A stretch of DNA of 15,941 nucleotides, taken from contig PXSD01000013.1 of NCBI GenBank assembly GCA_003023165.1, positions 1-15,941 on the forward strand, written 5' to 3'. How positions within the stretch are numbered: position 1 is the first letter of the stretch; every line of letters starts with the position of its first letter. Positions 1 through 6,303 of the stretch are shown in pieces. This DNA is from Halobacteriales archaeon QS_9_67_15. Lineage in GTDB: Archaea; Halobacteriota; Halobacteria; Halobacteriales; Haloarculaceae. The position numbers and the translations under genes were made by a program. Under the pieces are notes generated by a model that did no database searches, had not been told where the DNA came from, and saw only the letters and a list, made by a program, of their open reading frames with translations.

Positions 1-894
1 TACAACGAGCCCCGCGCCGTCGTCGCCAGCGGGTTCATGAACCTCGACGGCGACGCCTTCTCGACGAGTCGCAACCGCGCGATCTGGGCCGGAGAGTTCC
101 TCGACGAGGGGTTCCACCCGGACACGCTCCGGTACTACCTCACCACCGTCGGCGGCTTCCAGGACGAGATCGACTTCTCCTGGGACCGCTTCGCCGAGCG
201 CGTCAACGGCGAACTCGTCGGCAACGTCGGCAACTTCGCCTACCGCTCGCTGCTGTTCGCCGAGCGCAACTTCGGGGGGACGCCCGACGCCGGGGTCTCC
301 GGGAGTGAAGCGACCGGAGGCTCGTCGGGAAGCGTGCAGAGCGAGCGAACCGACGGTGTGTCCGAAGAAGTCCGCGAACGGATCGAAGACGCCGTCGAAG
401 AGTTCGAGGCGGCGGTCAACGACTACTCCACACGGAAGGCGACCCAGGCCGCCGTCGACCTCGCGGGCTTCGGCAACGAGTACATCCAGCGCCACGAGCC
501 GTGGAACCTCGACGACGAGGCGGCCGCGCCGGTCATCCGCGACTGCGTCCAGGTCGCCAAGGCCGTCGCCGTCGAGGTTCATGAACCCGCTGGCGACGAC
601 GGCGCGGGGCTCGTTGTAGCCGGTGACGTGGAGCATCGCCGGCCAGAAGATGGTGTGGTGTTGGATGATGTCCTGGCCGATGATGTGGATTATCTCACCC
701 GAGTCCTGGCCGGCGGGGTCGTTCCCGTCCGCCTTCCAGGTCTCCGCCCAGTCGTAGGTGTCTGCGCCGACGCGCTCGGTGTACTGCTTGGTCGAGGCGA
801 TGTACTCGATGGGCGCGTCGACCCAGACGTACAGCAATGGATGTCGAGGCCCTCGCCGAGAACCGCATCAGTTTCGATGACTTCGAGGAAGTAG
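1..894 (+). CDS. metG: Methionyl-tRNA synthetase, 3' part, reading frame broken
   Basis: This enzyme charges tRNA(Met) with methionine in the cytoplasm. The gene enters from the left edge in frame 1. The first residues (YNEPRAVVASGFMNLDGDAF) belong to the class I catalytic core, and STSR near residue 20 is the KMSKS-equivalent loop. An alpha-helical anticodon-binding region follows (KATQAAVDLAGFGNEYIQ, HEPWNLDD), after a Gly/Ser-rich linker at about 275-360. The MetRS sense reading ends near base 573 (VQVAKAVAV). From there to the stop at 892-894 the frame reads antisense through an inverted copy of upstream metG sequence, so that tail is not real MetRS. The expected stretch leading to the C-terminal domain is absent here; the domain resumes at 837 in another frame. 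As written the gene is disrupted. Identity is certain from motifs. Whether the break is biological or an assembly error cannot be decided from the sequence. Confidence 0.9.
   Translation, partial: YNEPRAVVASGFMNLDGDAFSTSRNRAIWAGEFLDEGFHPDTLRYYLTTVGGFQDEIDFSWDRFAERVNGELVGNVGNFAYRSLLFAERNFGGTPDAGVSGSEATGGSSGSVQSERTDGVSEEVRERIEDAVEEFEAAVNDYSTRKATQAAVDLAGFGNEYIQRHEPWNLDDEAAAPVIRDCVQVAKAVAVEVHEPAGDDGAGLVVAGDVEHRRPEDGVVLDDVLADDVDYLTRVLAGGVVPVRLPGLRPVVGVCADALGVLLGRGDVLDGRVDPDVQQWMSRPSPRTASVSMTSRK
564..835 (-). repeat. Inverted duplicate of metG catalytic-domain sequence
   Basis: Bases 564-618 are the exact reverse complement of bases 1-55 (position i pairs with 619-i; the match fails at 563/56). 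Read on the minus strand, about 834 down to 564 is one open frame of MetRS catalytic-core sequence: LYVWVDAPIEYIASTKQYTE, then HIIGQDIIQHHTIFWPAML, then GYNEPRAVVASGFMNLDGD, in the order expected for the enzyme. The segment is therefore an inverted copy of about 272 bases, from upstream of the window to base 55, placed inside the same gene. At the left junction the 10 bases CGTCGCCGTC (564-573) fit both the native AVAV codons and the inverted copy. The right junction lies at about 835-839. Confidence 0.93.
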
Positions 895-1178
895 ACATCC
901 GCGTCGGGCGCATCGAGTCGGCCGCGCCCATCGAGGACTCGGATAAGCTCGCCCGGCTCGAAGTCGACGTCGGCATCGAGACCCGGCAGGTCGTCGCCGG
1001 CATCAAGCAACTACACGACCTCGACGAGCTGCCCGGCACGAAGGTCGTCCTGCTGGCGAACATGGAGACGGCCGAGCTGTTCGGCTACGAGTCCAACGGC
1101 ATGGTGCTCGCCGCTGGCGAGGAGGCCGACCTCCTGACGACTCACGGCGACGCCGAGCCCGGAACGAAGATCCGATAA
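837..1178 (+). CDS. MetRS C-terminal tRNA-binding domain fragment
   Basis: This frame encodes the OB-fold tRNA-binding domain found at the C-terminus of MetRS and as stand-alone Trbp111-like proteins. Recognisable blocks are RISFDDFEEVDIRVGRIESA, DSDKLARLEVDVG, RQVVAGIKQ, LPGTKVVLLANMETAELFG and SNGMVLAA. In haloarchaea the domain is normally fused to the synthetase. Here it sits in a different frame from the upstream MetRS piece (frame 3 against frame 1) and directly follows the inverted segment. The ATG at 837 lies at the junction and has no evident promoter or ribosome binding site, so it may be an accidental start. As an independent protein it would be 113 residues, about the size of stand-alone tRNA-binding proteins. 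More probably it is the separated 3' end of metG. It converges on the methyltransferase with 35 bases between them. Confidence 0.85.
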   Translation: MDVEALAENRISFDDFEEVDIRVGRIESAAPIEDSDKLARLEVDVGIETRQVVAGIKQLHDLDELPGTKVVLLANMETAELFGYESNGMVLAAGEEADLLTTHGDAEPGTKIR

Positions 1179-1213
1179 CCGCGGCTGCTGTCTCTCACCG
1201 CGACCGCCGTCTC

Positions 1214-1879
1214 TTACTCCGGCTGCTCGCCCCACGCGAGCCCGAGGTAGCCGAGTCCGAACTCCTCAAAGCCGTGTTCAGGGCAGTTCGCGTACACCCC
1301 GTCGCGAGCGGCCCTCACGCGTCGTTCCAGGCTCTCCGTCGGCGACACGCGGCCGTCACCGGGAGCGGCCGCGCGCACGAACGCTCGGAAGCCGAGATTG
1401 AACGGTGCGGCCGCGCGGCGGTCCGAGCGGCCGGCGTTCAGCAGCGCGATGCGACCGCCGGGAGCCAGCGTGTCGATCCACCGCTCGACGACCGGTCGGG
1501 TGTCGGGGAACATGCCAACGACGAACGTCGCGAGGACGGCGTCGACAGGGCCGTCTATCGGTGGCTGTCGCGCATCGGCGCGGACGAGGTGGACGTTCTC
1601 CCGGCCCGCGCAGTCGACGCGCTCGCCGGCCCGGCGGAGCATCCCGTGAGTCAGGTCGACGCCGACGACGGTTCCCTCCGCCCCCACGCGCTCGCGGAGG
1701 TGGGAGACGTTCGCGCCGGTGCCACAACCCATCTCGACGACGGTGTCGCCCGGGTCGAGTGCGAGCGCGTCGACGGCCCGCTCGCGCCAGGAGTCGACGC
1801 CCGGTGCGGTCGCGAGCCAGTCGTAGGCTCGCGCCCAGCGCCCGTAGAACGACTGCGTGGCGCCGACGTCGCCGGTCAT
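1214..1879 (-). CDS. Class I SAM-dependent methyltransferase (UbiE-like)
   Basis: The protein has 221 residues. The S-adenosylmethionine-binding Rossmann fold is clear: motif I VVEMGCGTGA (about 47-56), the acidic end of strand 2 VVGVD (71-75), a VRADARQPP motif II and a DAVLATFVVGMF segment. The N-terminal FYGRWARAYDWLA resembles the start of UbiE/COQ5-like small-molecule methyltransferases. The substrate cannot be read from the sequence. The start codon shares one base with the upstream thiR stop (TGATG), so the two are very likely co-transcribed and translationally coupled. That might hint at a link with thiamine or another thiR-controlled pathway, but it is inference only. A second, unrelated methyltransferase lies at 7302. 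Confidence 0.88.
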   Translation of the reverse strand: MTGDVGATQSFYGRWARAYDWLATAPGVDSWRERAVDALALDPGDTVVEMGCGTGANVSHLRERVGAEGTVVGVDLTHGMLRRAGERVDCAGRENVHLVRADARQPPIDGPVDAVLATFVVGMFPDTRPVVERWIDTLAPGGRIALLNAGRSDRRAAAPFNLGFRAFVRAAAPGDGRVSPTESLERRVRAARDGVYANCPEHGFEEFGLGYLGLAWGEQPE

Positions 1880-2775
1880 CAGACCTCCCGGACGATGCGC
1901 GCGGCGGTCGGTGCGTCGGCCGCGAGCACGTACAGGATCGGTTCGACGCCGAAGCCGCCGGTCTGGTAGAGCACGTCGGCGTCGGACCGGTCCGCCAGCG
2001 CGTCCGCGACGGCCGGCTCGAGGTCCGCCTCGGCGTCGAACTCGACCGCGGTGTGGCTCGCGTCGGTCAGCGACTCGACGATGTCCGGGCCGTAGCGGAC
2101 GTTCAGCGTCGCGCGTGCGTCGCTCCCGCCGGCGCGGGCGGCGAGCAGGACGCTCGCGACGTGCTCGCTGACGCCGAACTCGGGGTCGGCGGGGACGGCC
2201 GTCGTCCCCTCCAGGTCGAGGATCCGGCCCGGGACCGCGGCGACGTCTTCGATGTCAGTCGCGTCCGGGAGACACTCGGCGATGTTCGACCCGACGGCCG
2301 GGACGAGGTCCGGGAAGTCGTCGGTGTTTTCGAGGATGCGGACGCCACGTCGGAGCGACGCCAGCACCTCCTCGGCGGCCCGGACGGTGCTCTCGGGGTC
2401 GTGGATCGCGAAGCGGTCGTCGCCGTACTCGGCGAGTGCGGGCATCTTTTCCTCGTGGCGTTGCGCGAGCGTGTCACCCTGCTCCAGCCGGCGGACGAAC
2501 ACCTCCGCCTCGACCAGCGCCTGGACGGGACTCATCTCGCCGCTGGCCAGCCCCTCCGCGAGTCGCTCGACCAGTTCGTCCATCCGCCGGTCCGAGAGGA
2601 GGCGGTCGTCGCGCTCGACCTCGCCGTGGACGTACTTCGAGACGGCGCTCTGGCTGATACCGAGGAGGTTCGCGACCTCGCTCTGGGTCAGGCCGCGCTC
2701 GCGGAGCGCCTCCGCCAGCATCGAGCGGAAGGTCGGCAGGAACTCCTCGACGACGACCTCCTCGATGAATTTCAT
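1879..2775 (-). CDS. thiR: HTH-ThiN transcriptional regulator (ThiR type)
   Basis: The 298-residue protein combines an N-terminal helix-turn-helix with a C-terminal ThiN-like domain. The HTH is plain: LRERGLTQSEVANLLGISQS and AVSKYVHGEV at residues 24-53. The C-terminal region from about 125 (VLASLRRGVRILENTDDFPD, VGSNIAECLP, VPGRILDLEGT, ATLNVRYGPDIV, and the closing LYQTGGFGVEPILYVLA) matches the ThiN fold, which in bacterial ThiD-ThiN proteins makes thiamine phosphate. In archaea this fusion is known as ThiR, a regulator of thiamine biosynthesis genes, with the ThiN part sensing the ligand rather than catalysing. The start is supported by a strong Shine-Dalgarno GGAGGTGA about 8 bases upstream. 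It lies 40 bases after dcd and is coupled to the methyltransferase downstream. Confidence 0.87.
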   Translation of the reverse strand: MKFIEEVVVEEFLPTFRSMLAEALRERGLTQSEVANLLGISQSAVSKYVHGEVERDDRLLSDRRMDELVERLAEGLASGEMSPVQALVEAEVFVRRLEQGDTLAQRHEEKMPALAEYGDDRFAIHDPESTVRAAEEVLASLRRGVRILENTDDFPDLVPAVGSNIAECLPDATDIEDVAAVPGRILDLEGTTAVPADPEFGVSEHVASVLLAARAGGSDARATLNVRYGPDIVESLTDASHTAVEFDAEADLEPAVADALADRSDADVLYQTGGFGVEPILYVLAADAPTAARIVREV

Positions 2776-2815
2776 CGGCGTGTCACCTCCCGGACCGGAT
2801 TCGAGTCGGTTCCAG

Positions 2816-3418
2816 TCATCGTCTCACTGGTCGCCTCCGAACTCCACGTCGTTTCTCGCCGACACGACGACGACACGCTTTGCGGTCGTCATTGGTCGCC
2901 TCCGAACTCCCGATCACCCTGGATCTTCGGTCGGCGGGCGTCTTCAACTCCGTGAACGTCAACTGCGAGATGCGCATCCCCGGCGTGAGCGCGACGGGTG
3001 CCGTTCCGAGATTCGAGAGTTCGAGCGTGATATGCCCCTGAAATCCCGGGTCTGCCAACCCCGCAGTGGCGTGCACCACGATGGCGAGGCGACCGAGCGA
3101 GGAGCGTCCCTCGACGTGTGCGATGAGGTCGTCGGGGATGGCGACGCGCTCGTGGGTGGTCCCGAGCACGAAGTCACCGGGGTGGAGGATGAACTCCTCG
3201 TCCCCGCCGACGACGGTCTCTTCGACGTACTCGTCGACCTCGTTCTCGCTGTTGGGGTGGATACACGGGATGTTCGCGTGCTGGAACTCCAGGAACTCCC
3301 GGCCAAGTCGCAGGTCGACGCTGGCGGGCTGGATCTGGATGTCCGGGTCGTCGAGCGGCTCGACGACCAGGTCGCCCTCCTCCAGCCGTCGCAGAATATC
3401 GGCGTCCGACAGTATCAT
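2816..3418 (-). CDS. dcd: dCTP deaminase, C-terminus frameshifted
   Basis: The protein deaminates dCTP to dUTP, feeding dTMP synthesis. Residues 1 to about 165 are typical: MILSDADILRRLEEGDLVVE, IQPASVDLRLG, the VEGRSSLGRLAIVVHATAG active-site block, DPGFQGHITLELSN with the catalytic glutamate, and GMRISQLTFTELKTPADR. The family then continues with a YGAERGSKYQGQ-like nucleotide-covering lid, which is missing. Instead a 35-residue Arg-rich tail, unlike a haloarchaeal protein, runs to the stop at 2816-2818. The genuine end, KIQGDREFGGDQ and stop, sits in another frame at 2927-2889, directly at the break. The picture fits loss of about 58 bases with a frameshift. As written the enzyme lacks its lid and may be inactive. 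A TTTA-containing TATA-like stretch near 3443 precedes the start. Confidence 0.88.
   Translation of the reverse strand: MILSDADILRRLEEGDLVVEPLDDPDIQIQPASVDLRLGREFLEFQHANIPCIHPNSENEVDEYVEETVVGGDEEFILHPGDFVLGTTHERVAIPDDLIAHVEGRSSLGRLAIVVHATAGLADPGFQGHITLELSNLGTAPVALTPGMRISQLTFTELKTPADRRSRVIGSSEATNDDRKACRRRVGEKRRGVRRRPVRR
2824..2910 (-). repeat. Imperfect direct repeat of the dcd 3' end
   Basis: Two 22-base copies, 2824-2845 and 2889-2910, differ at one base and are 65 bases apart. On the minus strand each reads GAG TTC GGA GGC GAC CA(A/G) TGA, the EFGGDQ-stop end of dCTP deaminase. Only the copy at 2889-2910 joins the rest of the genuine end (KIQGDR). After that stop an overlapping ATG opens a 22-codon frame, beginning MTTAKRVVVV, that runs into the second copy. 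The arrangement suggests a small insertion or tandem duplication at the end of dcd. Confidence 0.8.
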
Positions 3419-3481
3419 ACAGGCTTCTCCTCGCGCGGGCGGTAAAGCATCACGGTTGGCCGTGCGTCCCGGCCGCCCGGT

Positions 3482-4030
3482 TCAGGAGGGCGTCGGGAGT
3501 CCGATCCCGTGTCGCTCGGCGATGGCGAGGTGGAGCGCCCCGGCGACGACCAGCAGGCCCAGGTTCCACCAGATCGACGAGTAGTAGATCACGTCGAAGG
3601 AGATGGCGTGGTCGACGAACGGCCACAGCGGCTCGATCGGGTCTGCGATGTCGGGCGCGGAGAGCATGTCGGCGAAGACGTGACTCAGCCCGCCGACCAG
3701 GAGTCCGGCCGTGACGAACTCGCCGACGGTCCGACGGGTGATTTGAACGTCGCGGTCGGGGAACCAGCGGCGGTGGACTCCGGGCGTCAGGACCGCTGCC
3801 GCTAGCGGACCGAGGACCAGCGCGACTGCAGTGACGAAGACGATAGTGTGGGTGACTCCGTGGTGGTGAACTCCCGGCACCACCCCGCTCAGCACCAGAT
3901 CCACGTCGGGGAGCATGACCGTCGTGAGGACGAACCCGACGAACGCGAGCGGGAGCCGGCCCTCCCAGCGGTACCACGCGGGGAGCGCGAACAAGAGCCC
4001 CATCGCCACGTGGCCCATCAGCTTGACCAT
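3482..4030 (-). CDS. YdjM/DUF457-type membrane-bound metal-dependent hydrolase
   Basis: The 182-residue membrane protein has the pattern of the YdjM family of putative membrane-bound metal-dependent hydrolases. His7 lies in the first hydrophobic helix (MGHVAMGLLFALPAWY). LPDVD is at 40-44, HHHGVTHT at 55-62, and a hydrophobic helix contains GGLSHVFADML (113-123). These His and Asp residues are the likely metal ligands. About four membrane segments are predicted (about 6-20, 28-50, 62-82, 105-122), with another near 155-170. The substrate is unknown, and related proteins are often annotated only as hydrolases. A T-rich TATA-like stretch (GCGTTTTTTCG) at about 4052-4062 is spaced for a leaderless transcript. 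The gene is 63 bases from dcd on the same strand and is probably transcribed separately. Confidence 0.82.
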   Translation of the reverse strand: MVKLMGHVAMGLLFALPAWYRWEGRLPLAFVGFVLTTVMLPDVDLVLSGVVPGVHHHGVTHTIVFVTAVALVLGPLAAAVLTPGVHRRWFPDRDVQITRRTVGEFVTAGLLVGGLSHVFADMLSAPDIADPIEPLWPFVDHAISFDVIYYSSIWWNLGLLVVAGALHLAIAERHGIGLPTPS

Positions 4031-4194
4031 GCCGCCGGATGGGACGGGGCTCGAAAAAACGCAGAGTCGGCACCAGCAAGCGCGAGTCGGACGCGCGCTA
4101 CGCCACTACCCGGCTATCCAGCCACATACGTGCGACAGCTACGGCGCGTCGGGACACAGAAACAGTATTCCGCGCCGGTAACGAACCATCGGTC

Positions 4195-4533
4195 ATGAAA
4201 CAGGCCATCGTCGCCCGCGCTGACCTCGGGATGGGCGAGGGGAAACTCGCCGCCCAGGTCGCCCACGCCTCGCTCATGGCCGTCGAGGACGCCGACCGCA
4301 AGGCCGAGAGCGAGTGGAAAGGCAGCGGCCAGAAGAAAGTCGTCCTGCAGGCCGACGGCGAATCACAGCTGTTCGAGCTCGCGGACAGGGCCGAGCGGGA
4401 GGGACTCCCCCGCGCTATCGTCCGCGACGCCGGCCACACCCAACTCGAACCCGGCACTGCCAGCGCACTCGCGGCTGGCCCCGCCCGCAGCGACCTCGTC
4501 GACAAGGTGACCGGCCACCTGTCCCTGTACTAG
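4195..4533 (+). CDS. pth2: Peptidyl-tRNA hydrolase, archaeal Pth2 type
   Basis: The protein releases peptides from peptidyl-tRNAs that drop off the ribosome, recycling the tRNA. Its 112 residues cover the whole Pth2 fold: MKQAIVARADLGMGEGKLAA with the conserved lysine, QVAHASLMAV, QKKVVLQADGESQLFELADR, LPRAIVRDAGHTQLEPGT and the closing LVDKVTGHLSLY. The ATG at 4195 is chosen because the family begins with MKQ and a weak TATA-like ACAGTATTC at about 4163-4171 fits a leaderless start. The open frame extends upstream, but that part resembles nothing. No gene overlaps it. The 164 bases before it hold no gene I can support. Confidence 0.93.
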   Translation: MKQAIVARADLGMGEGKLAAQVAHASLMAVEDADRKAESEWKGSGQKKVVLQADGESQLFELADRAEREGLPRAIVRDAGHTQLEPGTASALAAGPARSDLVDKVTGHLSLY

Positions 4534-4541
4534 CAGCCATC

Positions 4542-4654
4542 TTTTTGTCAGTCGGGCTTCCTCGCTCGCTTTACTCGCTGCGGGAACAGCGTGGCGGCGA
4601 GGCCGCTACGTCGTACGGTCGCGGGCCGACGGCCCGCGACCCGGCCGACAAAAA
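4542..4654. repeat. Palindromic intergenic element after pth2
   Basis: This element takes up over a third of the 305-base gap between pth2 and psmA. Its ends are 15-base imperfect inverted repeats (4542-4556 and 4640-4654, two mismatches), starting TTTTTGTC and ending GACAAAAA. Inside are a perfect hairpin GTCGCGGGCC-GAC-GGCCCGCGAC (4618-4640) and a smaller one GCGGC-GAG-GCCGC (4594-4606). It begins 8 bases after the pth2 stop. It could be a bidirectional terminator or a small repeated element; the CTCGCTCGCTTTACTCGCTG run resembles recurrent haloarchaeal intergenic sequence. The remainder of the gap (4655-4780) shows no gene. Confidence 0.6.
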
Positions 4655-4781
4655 CACAGGTGAAAAGCACGGTCTCACATCGTTCGACCGCGTGGACGAG
4701 GTCGATCCGTCCGGCGCGGCGTCGAGCCGCACTATCACAACTAGCCGACTGCGAGGGAGTAAGTACTGTGTCGCAGAAAGG

Positions 4782-4789
4782 TTTATATA
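4782..4789 (+). promoter_or_regulatory. TATA box of psmA-psmB
   Basis: TTTATATA, preceded by a purine-rich AGAAAGG that could serve as the TFB-recognition element, lies about 50 bases before the psmA ATG. Transcription should start near 4810-4815 and leave a leader of about 25 bases. No convincing Shine-Dalgarno is seen before psmA. Confidence 0.75.
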
Positions 4790-4838
4790 CTTAAGCCCCT
4801 AACTCGACGTTAGTCACGCTGACTCAGTAACCCACACC

Positions 4839-5570
4839 ATGCAGGATCAGAACCAGCAGGCGTACGACCGGGGGACGAACATCTTCTCGCCGGACGGACG
4901 CCTCTATCAAGTCGAGTACGCCCGAGAGGCGATCAAGCGCGGGACCGCGAGCGTCGGCGTCCGGACCGCCGACGGTACGGTCCTGGCCGCGGACCGACAG
5001 GTCCATTCGTCCCTCGTCGAGGAACAGAGCATCGAAAAGCTCCACCGCATCGACGACCACATCGCGGTCGCGAGCGCGGGCCACGTCGCCGACGCGCGAC
5101 AGCTCGTCGACTTCGCCCGCGAGCAGGCACAGGTCAACCGCCTGCGCTACGACGAGCCCATCGGCGTCGAGTCGCTGGCGAAGGAAGTCACCGACTACAT
5201 CCAGCGCTACACCCAGAGCGGCGGCGTCCGCCCGTTCGGCGTCGCACTCGCCGTCGGCGGCGTCGACCCCGACGGCACCCCGCGCCTCTTCGAGACTGAC
5301 CCCTCGGGGACGCCCTACGAGTGGAAGGCGACCGCCATCGGCGGCGAGCGCGAGACCCTCCAGGGCTTCCTCGAAGACGAGTACCGCACGGACCTCGACC
5401 TCGACGGCGGCGTCACGCTCGCCCTCGAGACGCTCGCCCGGAGCAACGAGGACATCGACCCCGAGGCAGTCGAGGTGAGTGTCGTCGACACCGAGAGCCA
5501 CAGCGTCCGCTCGCTGGAGGGCGACGAGGTCGCGGGGCACCTCGCGGAACTGGAGGGCAGCGATGAGTAG
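4839..5570 (+). CDS. psmA: 20S proteasome alpha subunit
   Basis: Alpha subunits form the outer heptameric rings of the 20S proteasome and gate substrate entry. The 243-residue protein carries the alpha signature QQAYDRGTNIFSPDGRLYQV followed by EYAREAIKRG (residues 6-35). Lys67 in SIEKLHRIDDH is the likely pocket lysine that receives HbYX tails of PAN/Cdc48-type ATPases. Also present are AGHVADARQLVDFARE, the QVNRLRYDEPI block and RLFETDPSGTPYEWKATAIG. The N-terminus lacks the catalytic Thr, as expected for alpha. The acidic C-terminus (ELEGSDE) overlaps the psmB start by 8 bases, so both subunits come from one message. Some haloarchaea have two alpha paralogues; this one resembles the alpha1 type more, by memory of the Haloferax sequences only. 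Confidence 0.96.
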   Translation: MQDQNQQAYDRGTNIFSPDGRLYQVEYAREAIKRGTASVGVRTADGTVLAADRQVHSSLVEEQSIEKLHRIDDHIAVASAGHVADARQLVDFAREQAQVNRLRYDEPIGVESLAKEVTDYIQRYTQSGGVRPFGVALAVGGVDPDGTPRLFETDPSGTPYEWKATAIGGERETLQGFLEDEYRTDLDLDGGVTLALETLARSNEDIDPEAVEVSVVDTESHSVRSLEGDEVAGHLAELEGSDE

Positions 5571-6288
5571 ATTCACCGACCCGCTGACAGGCGCCGACGC
5601 GGTCGGCGACCCGACCGCGCCCGAACTCGGCGGCGGCGAGTTCTCCGGCGCGGGCGATTCGCAGGCGAACGACAGCGACACGGTCAACAAGACCGGGACG
5701 ACGACGGTCGGTATCGCGACCGAGGACGGCGTCGTCGTCGCGACGGACATGCGCGCCTCACTCGGGGGCCGGTTCGTCTCGAACAAGTCCGTCCAGAAGG
5801 TCGAACAGGTCCACCCGACCGGCGTGCTGACGCTCGTCGGCTCCGTGGGCGGCGCCCAGTCGTTCATCCGGACGCTCCGCTCGGAGGTCGACCTCTACGA
5901 GGTCCGCAAGGGCCAGCCCATGAGCATGCACGCGCTGGCGACGCTGGCAGGCAACTTCGCCCGCGGCGGTCCGTTCTTCGCCATCAACCCGATCCTCGGC
6001 GGCGTCGACGAGGCGGGCAGCCACGTTTACAGTATCGACCCGGCCGGCGGCGTCATGCAGGACGACTACACCGTCACCGGCTCGGGGATGCAGCTCGCTC
6101 ACGGTGCGATCGAGGGCGTGTACGACCGAGAGATGAGCCTCGACGACGCTCGCGACCTCGCGGTCAGAGCGGTCGTCGCGGCGAGCGAACGCGACACGGG
6201 CTCCGGGAACGGCGTCTACGTGTCGACGGTCACCGACGAGGGCGTCGAGATCGAAGGTTTCGACGAGACGGACGACGCGTTCGCCTAG
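5563..6288 (+). CDS. psmB: 20S proteasome beta subunit precursor
   Basis: Beta subunits form the inner rings and carry the N-terminal threonine proteolytic site. The 241-residue precursor starts at ATG 5563 (MSRFTDPLTGAD) inside the end of psmA. A 45-residue propeptide ends at NKTG, and autocatalytic cleavage would expose Thr46 (TTTVGIATEDGVVVATDMR). Asp62 corresponds to Asp17 of the active site and Lys79 (SVQK) probably to Lys33. Further beta blocks are GVLTLVGSVGGAQSFIRTLR, NFARGGPFFAINPILGGVDE and DDYTVTGSGMQLAHGAIEG. The in-frame extension upstream of 5563 runs through psmA and is rejected. The gene ends 15 bases from the convergent regulator gene. Confidence 0.96.
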   Translation: MSRFTDPLTGADAVGDPTAPELGGGEFSGAGDSQANDSDTVNKTGTTTVGIATEDGVVVATDMRASLGGRFVSNKSVQKVEQVHPTGVLTLVGSVGGAQSFIRTLRSEVDLYEVRKGQPMSMHALATLAGNFARGGPFFAINPILGGVDEAGSHVYSIDPAGGVMQDDYTVTGSGMQLAHGAIEGVYDREMSLDDARDLAVRAVVAASERDTGSGNGVYVSTVTDEGVEIEGFDETDDAFA

Positions 6289-6303
6289 CGGTAGGCGACC
6301 GCG

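Noticed and set aside
574..894. Antisense tail of the MetRS frame as a novel C-terminal domain
   Set aside because: It is the wrong-strand reading of a duplicated MetRS core segment, then an out-of-frame reading of the C-terminal domain.
1405..2955. 516-codon plus-strand frame across the methyltransferase and thiR
   Set aside because: Extremely Arg-rich sequence antisense to two well-recognised genes; a GC-driven shadow.
4031..4194. Possible small gene between the YdjM-like gene and pth2
   Set aside because: Frames here are Arg/Ala-rich with no motif. The region is better read as two back-to-back promoters.
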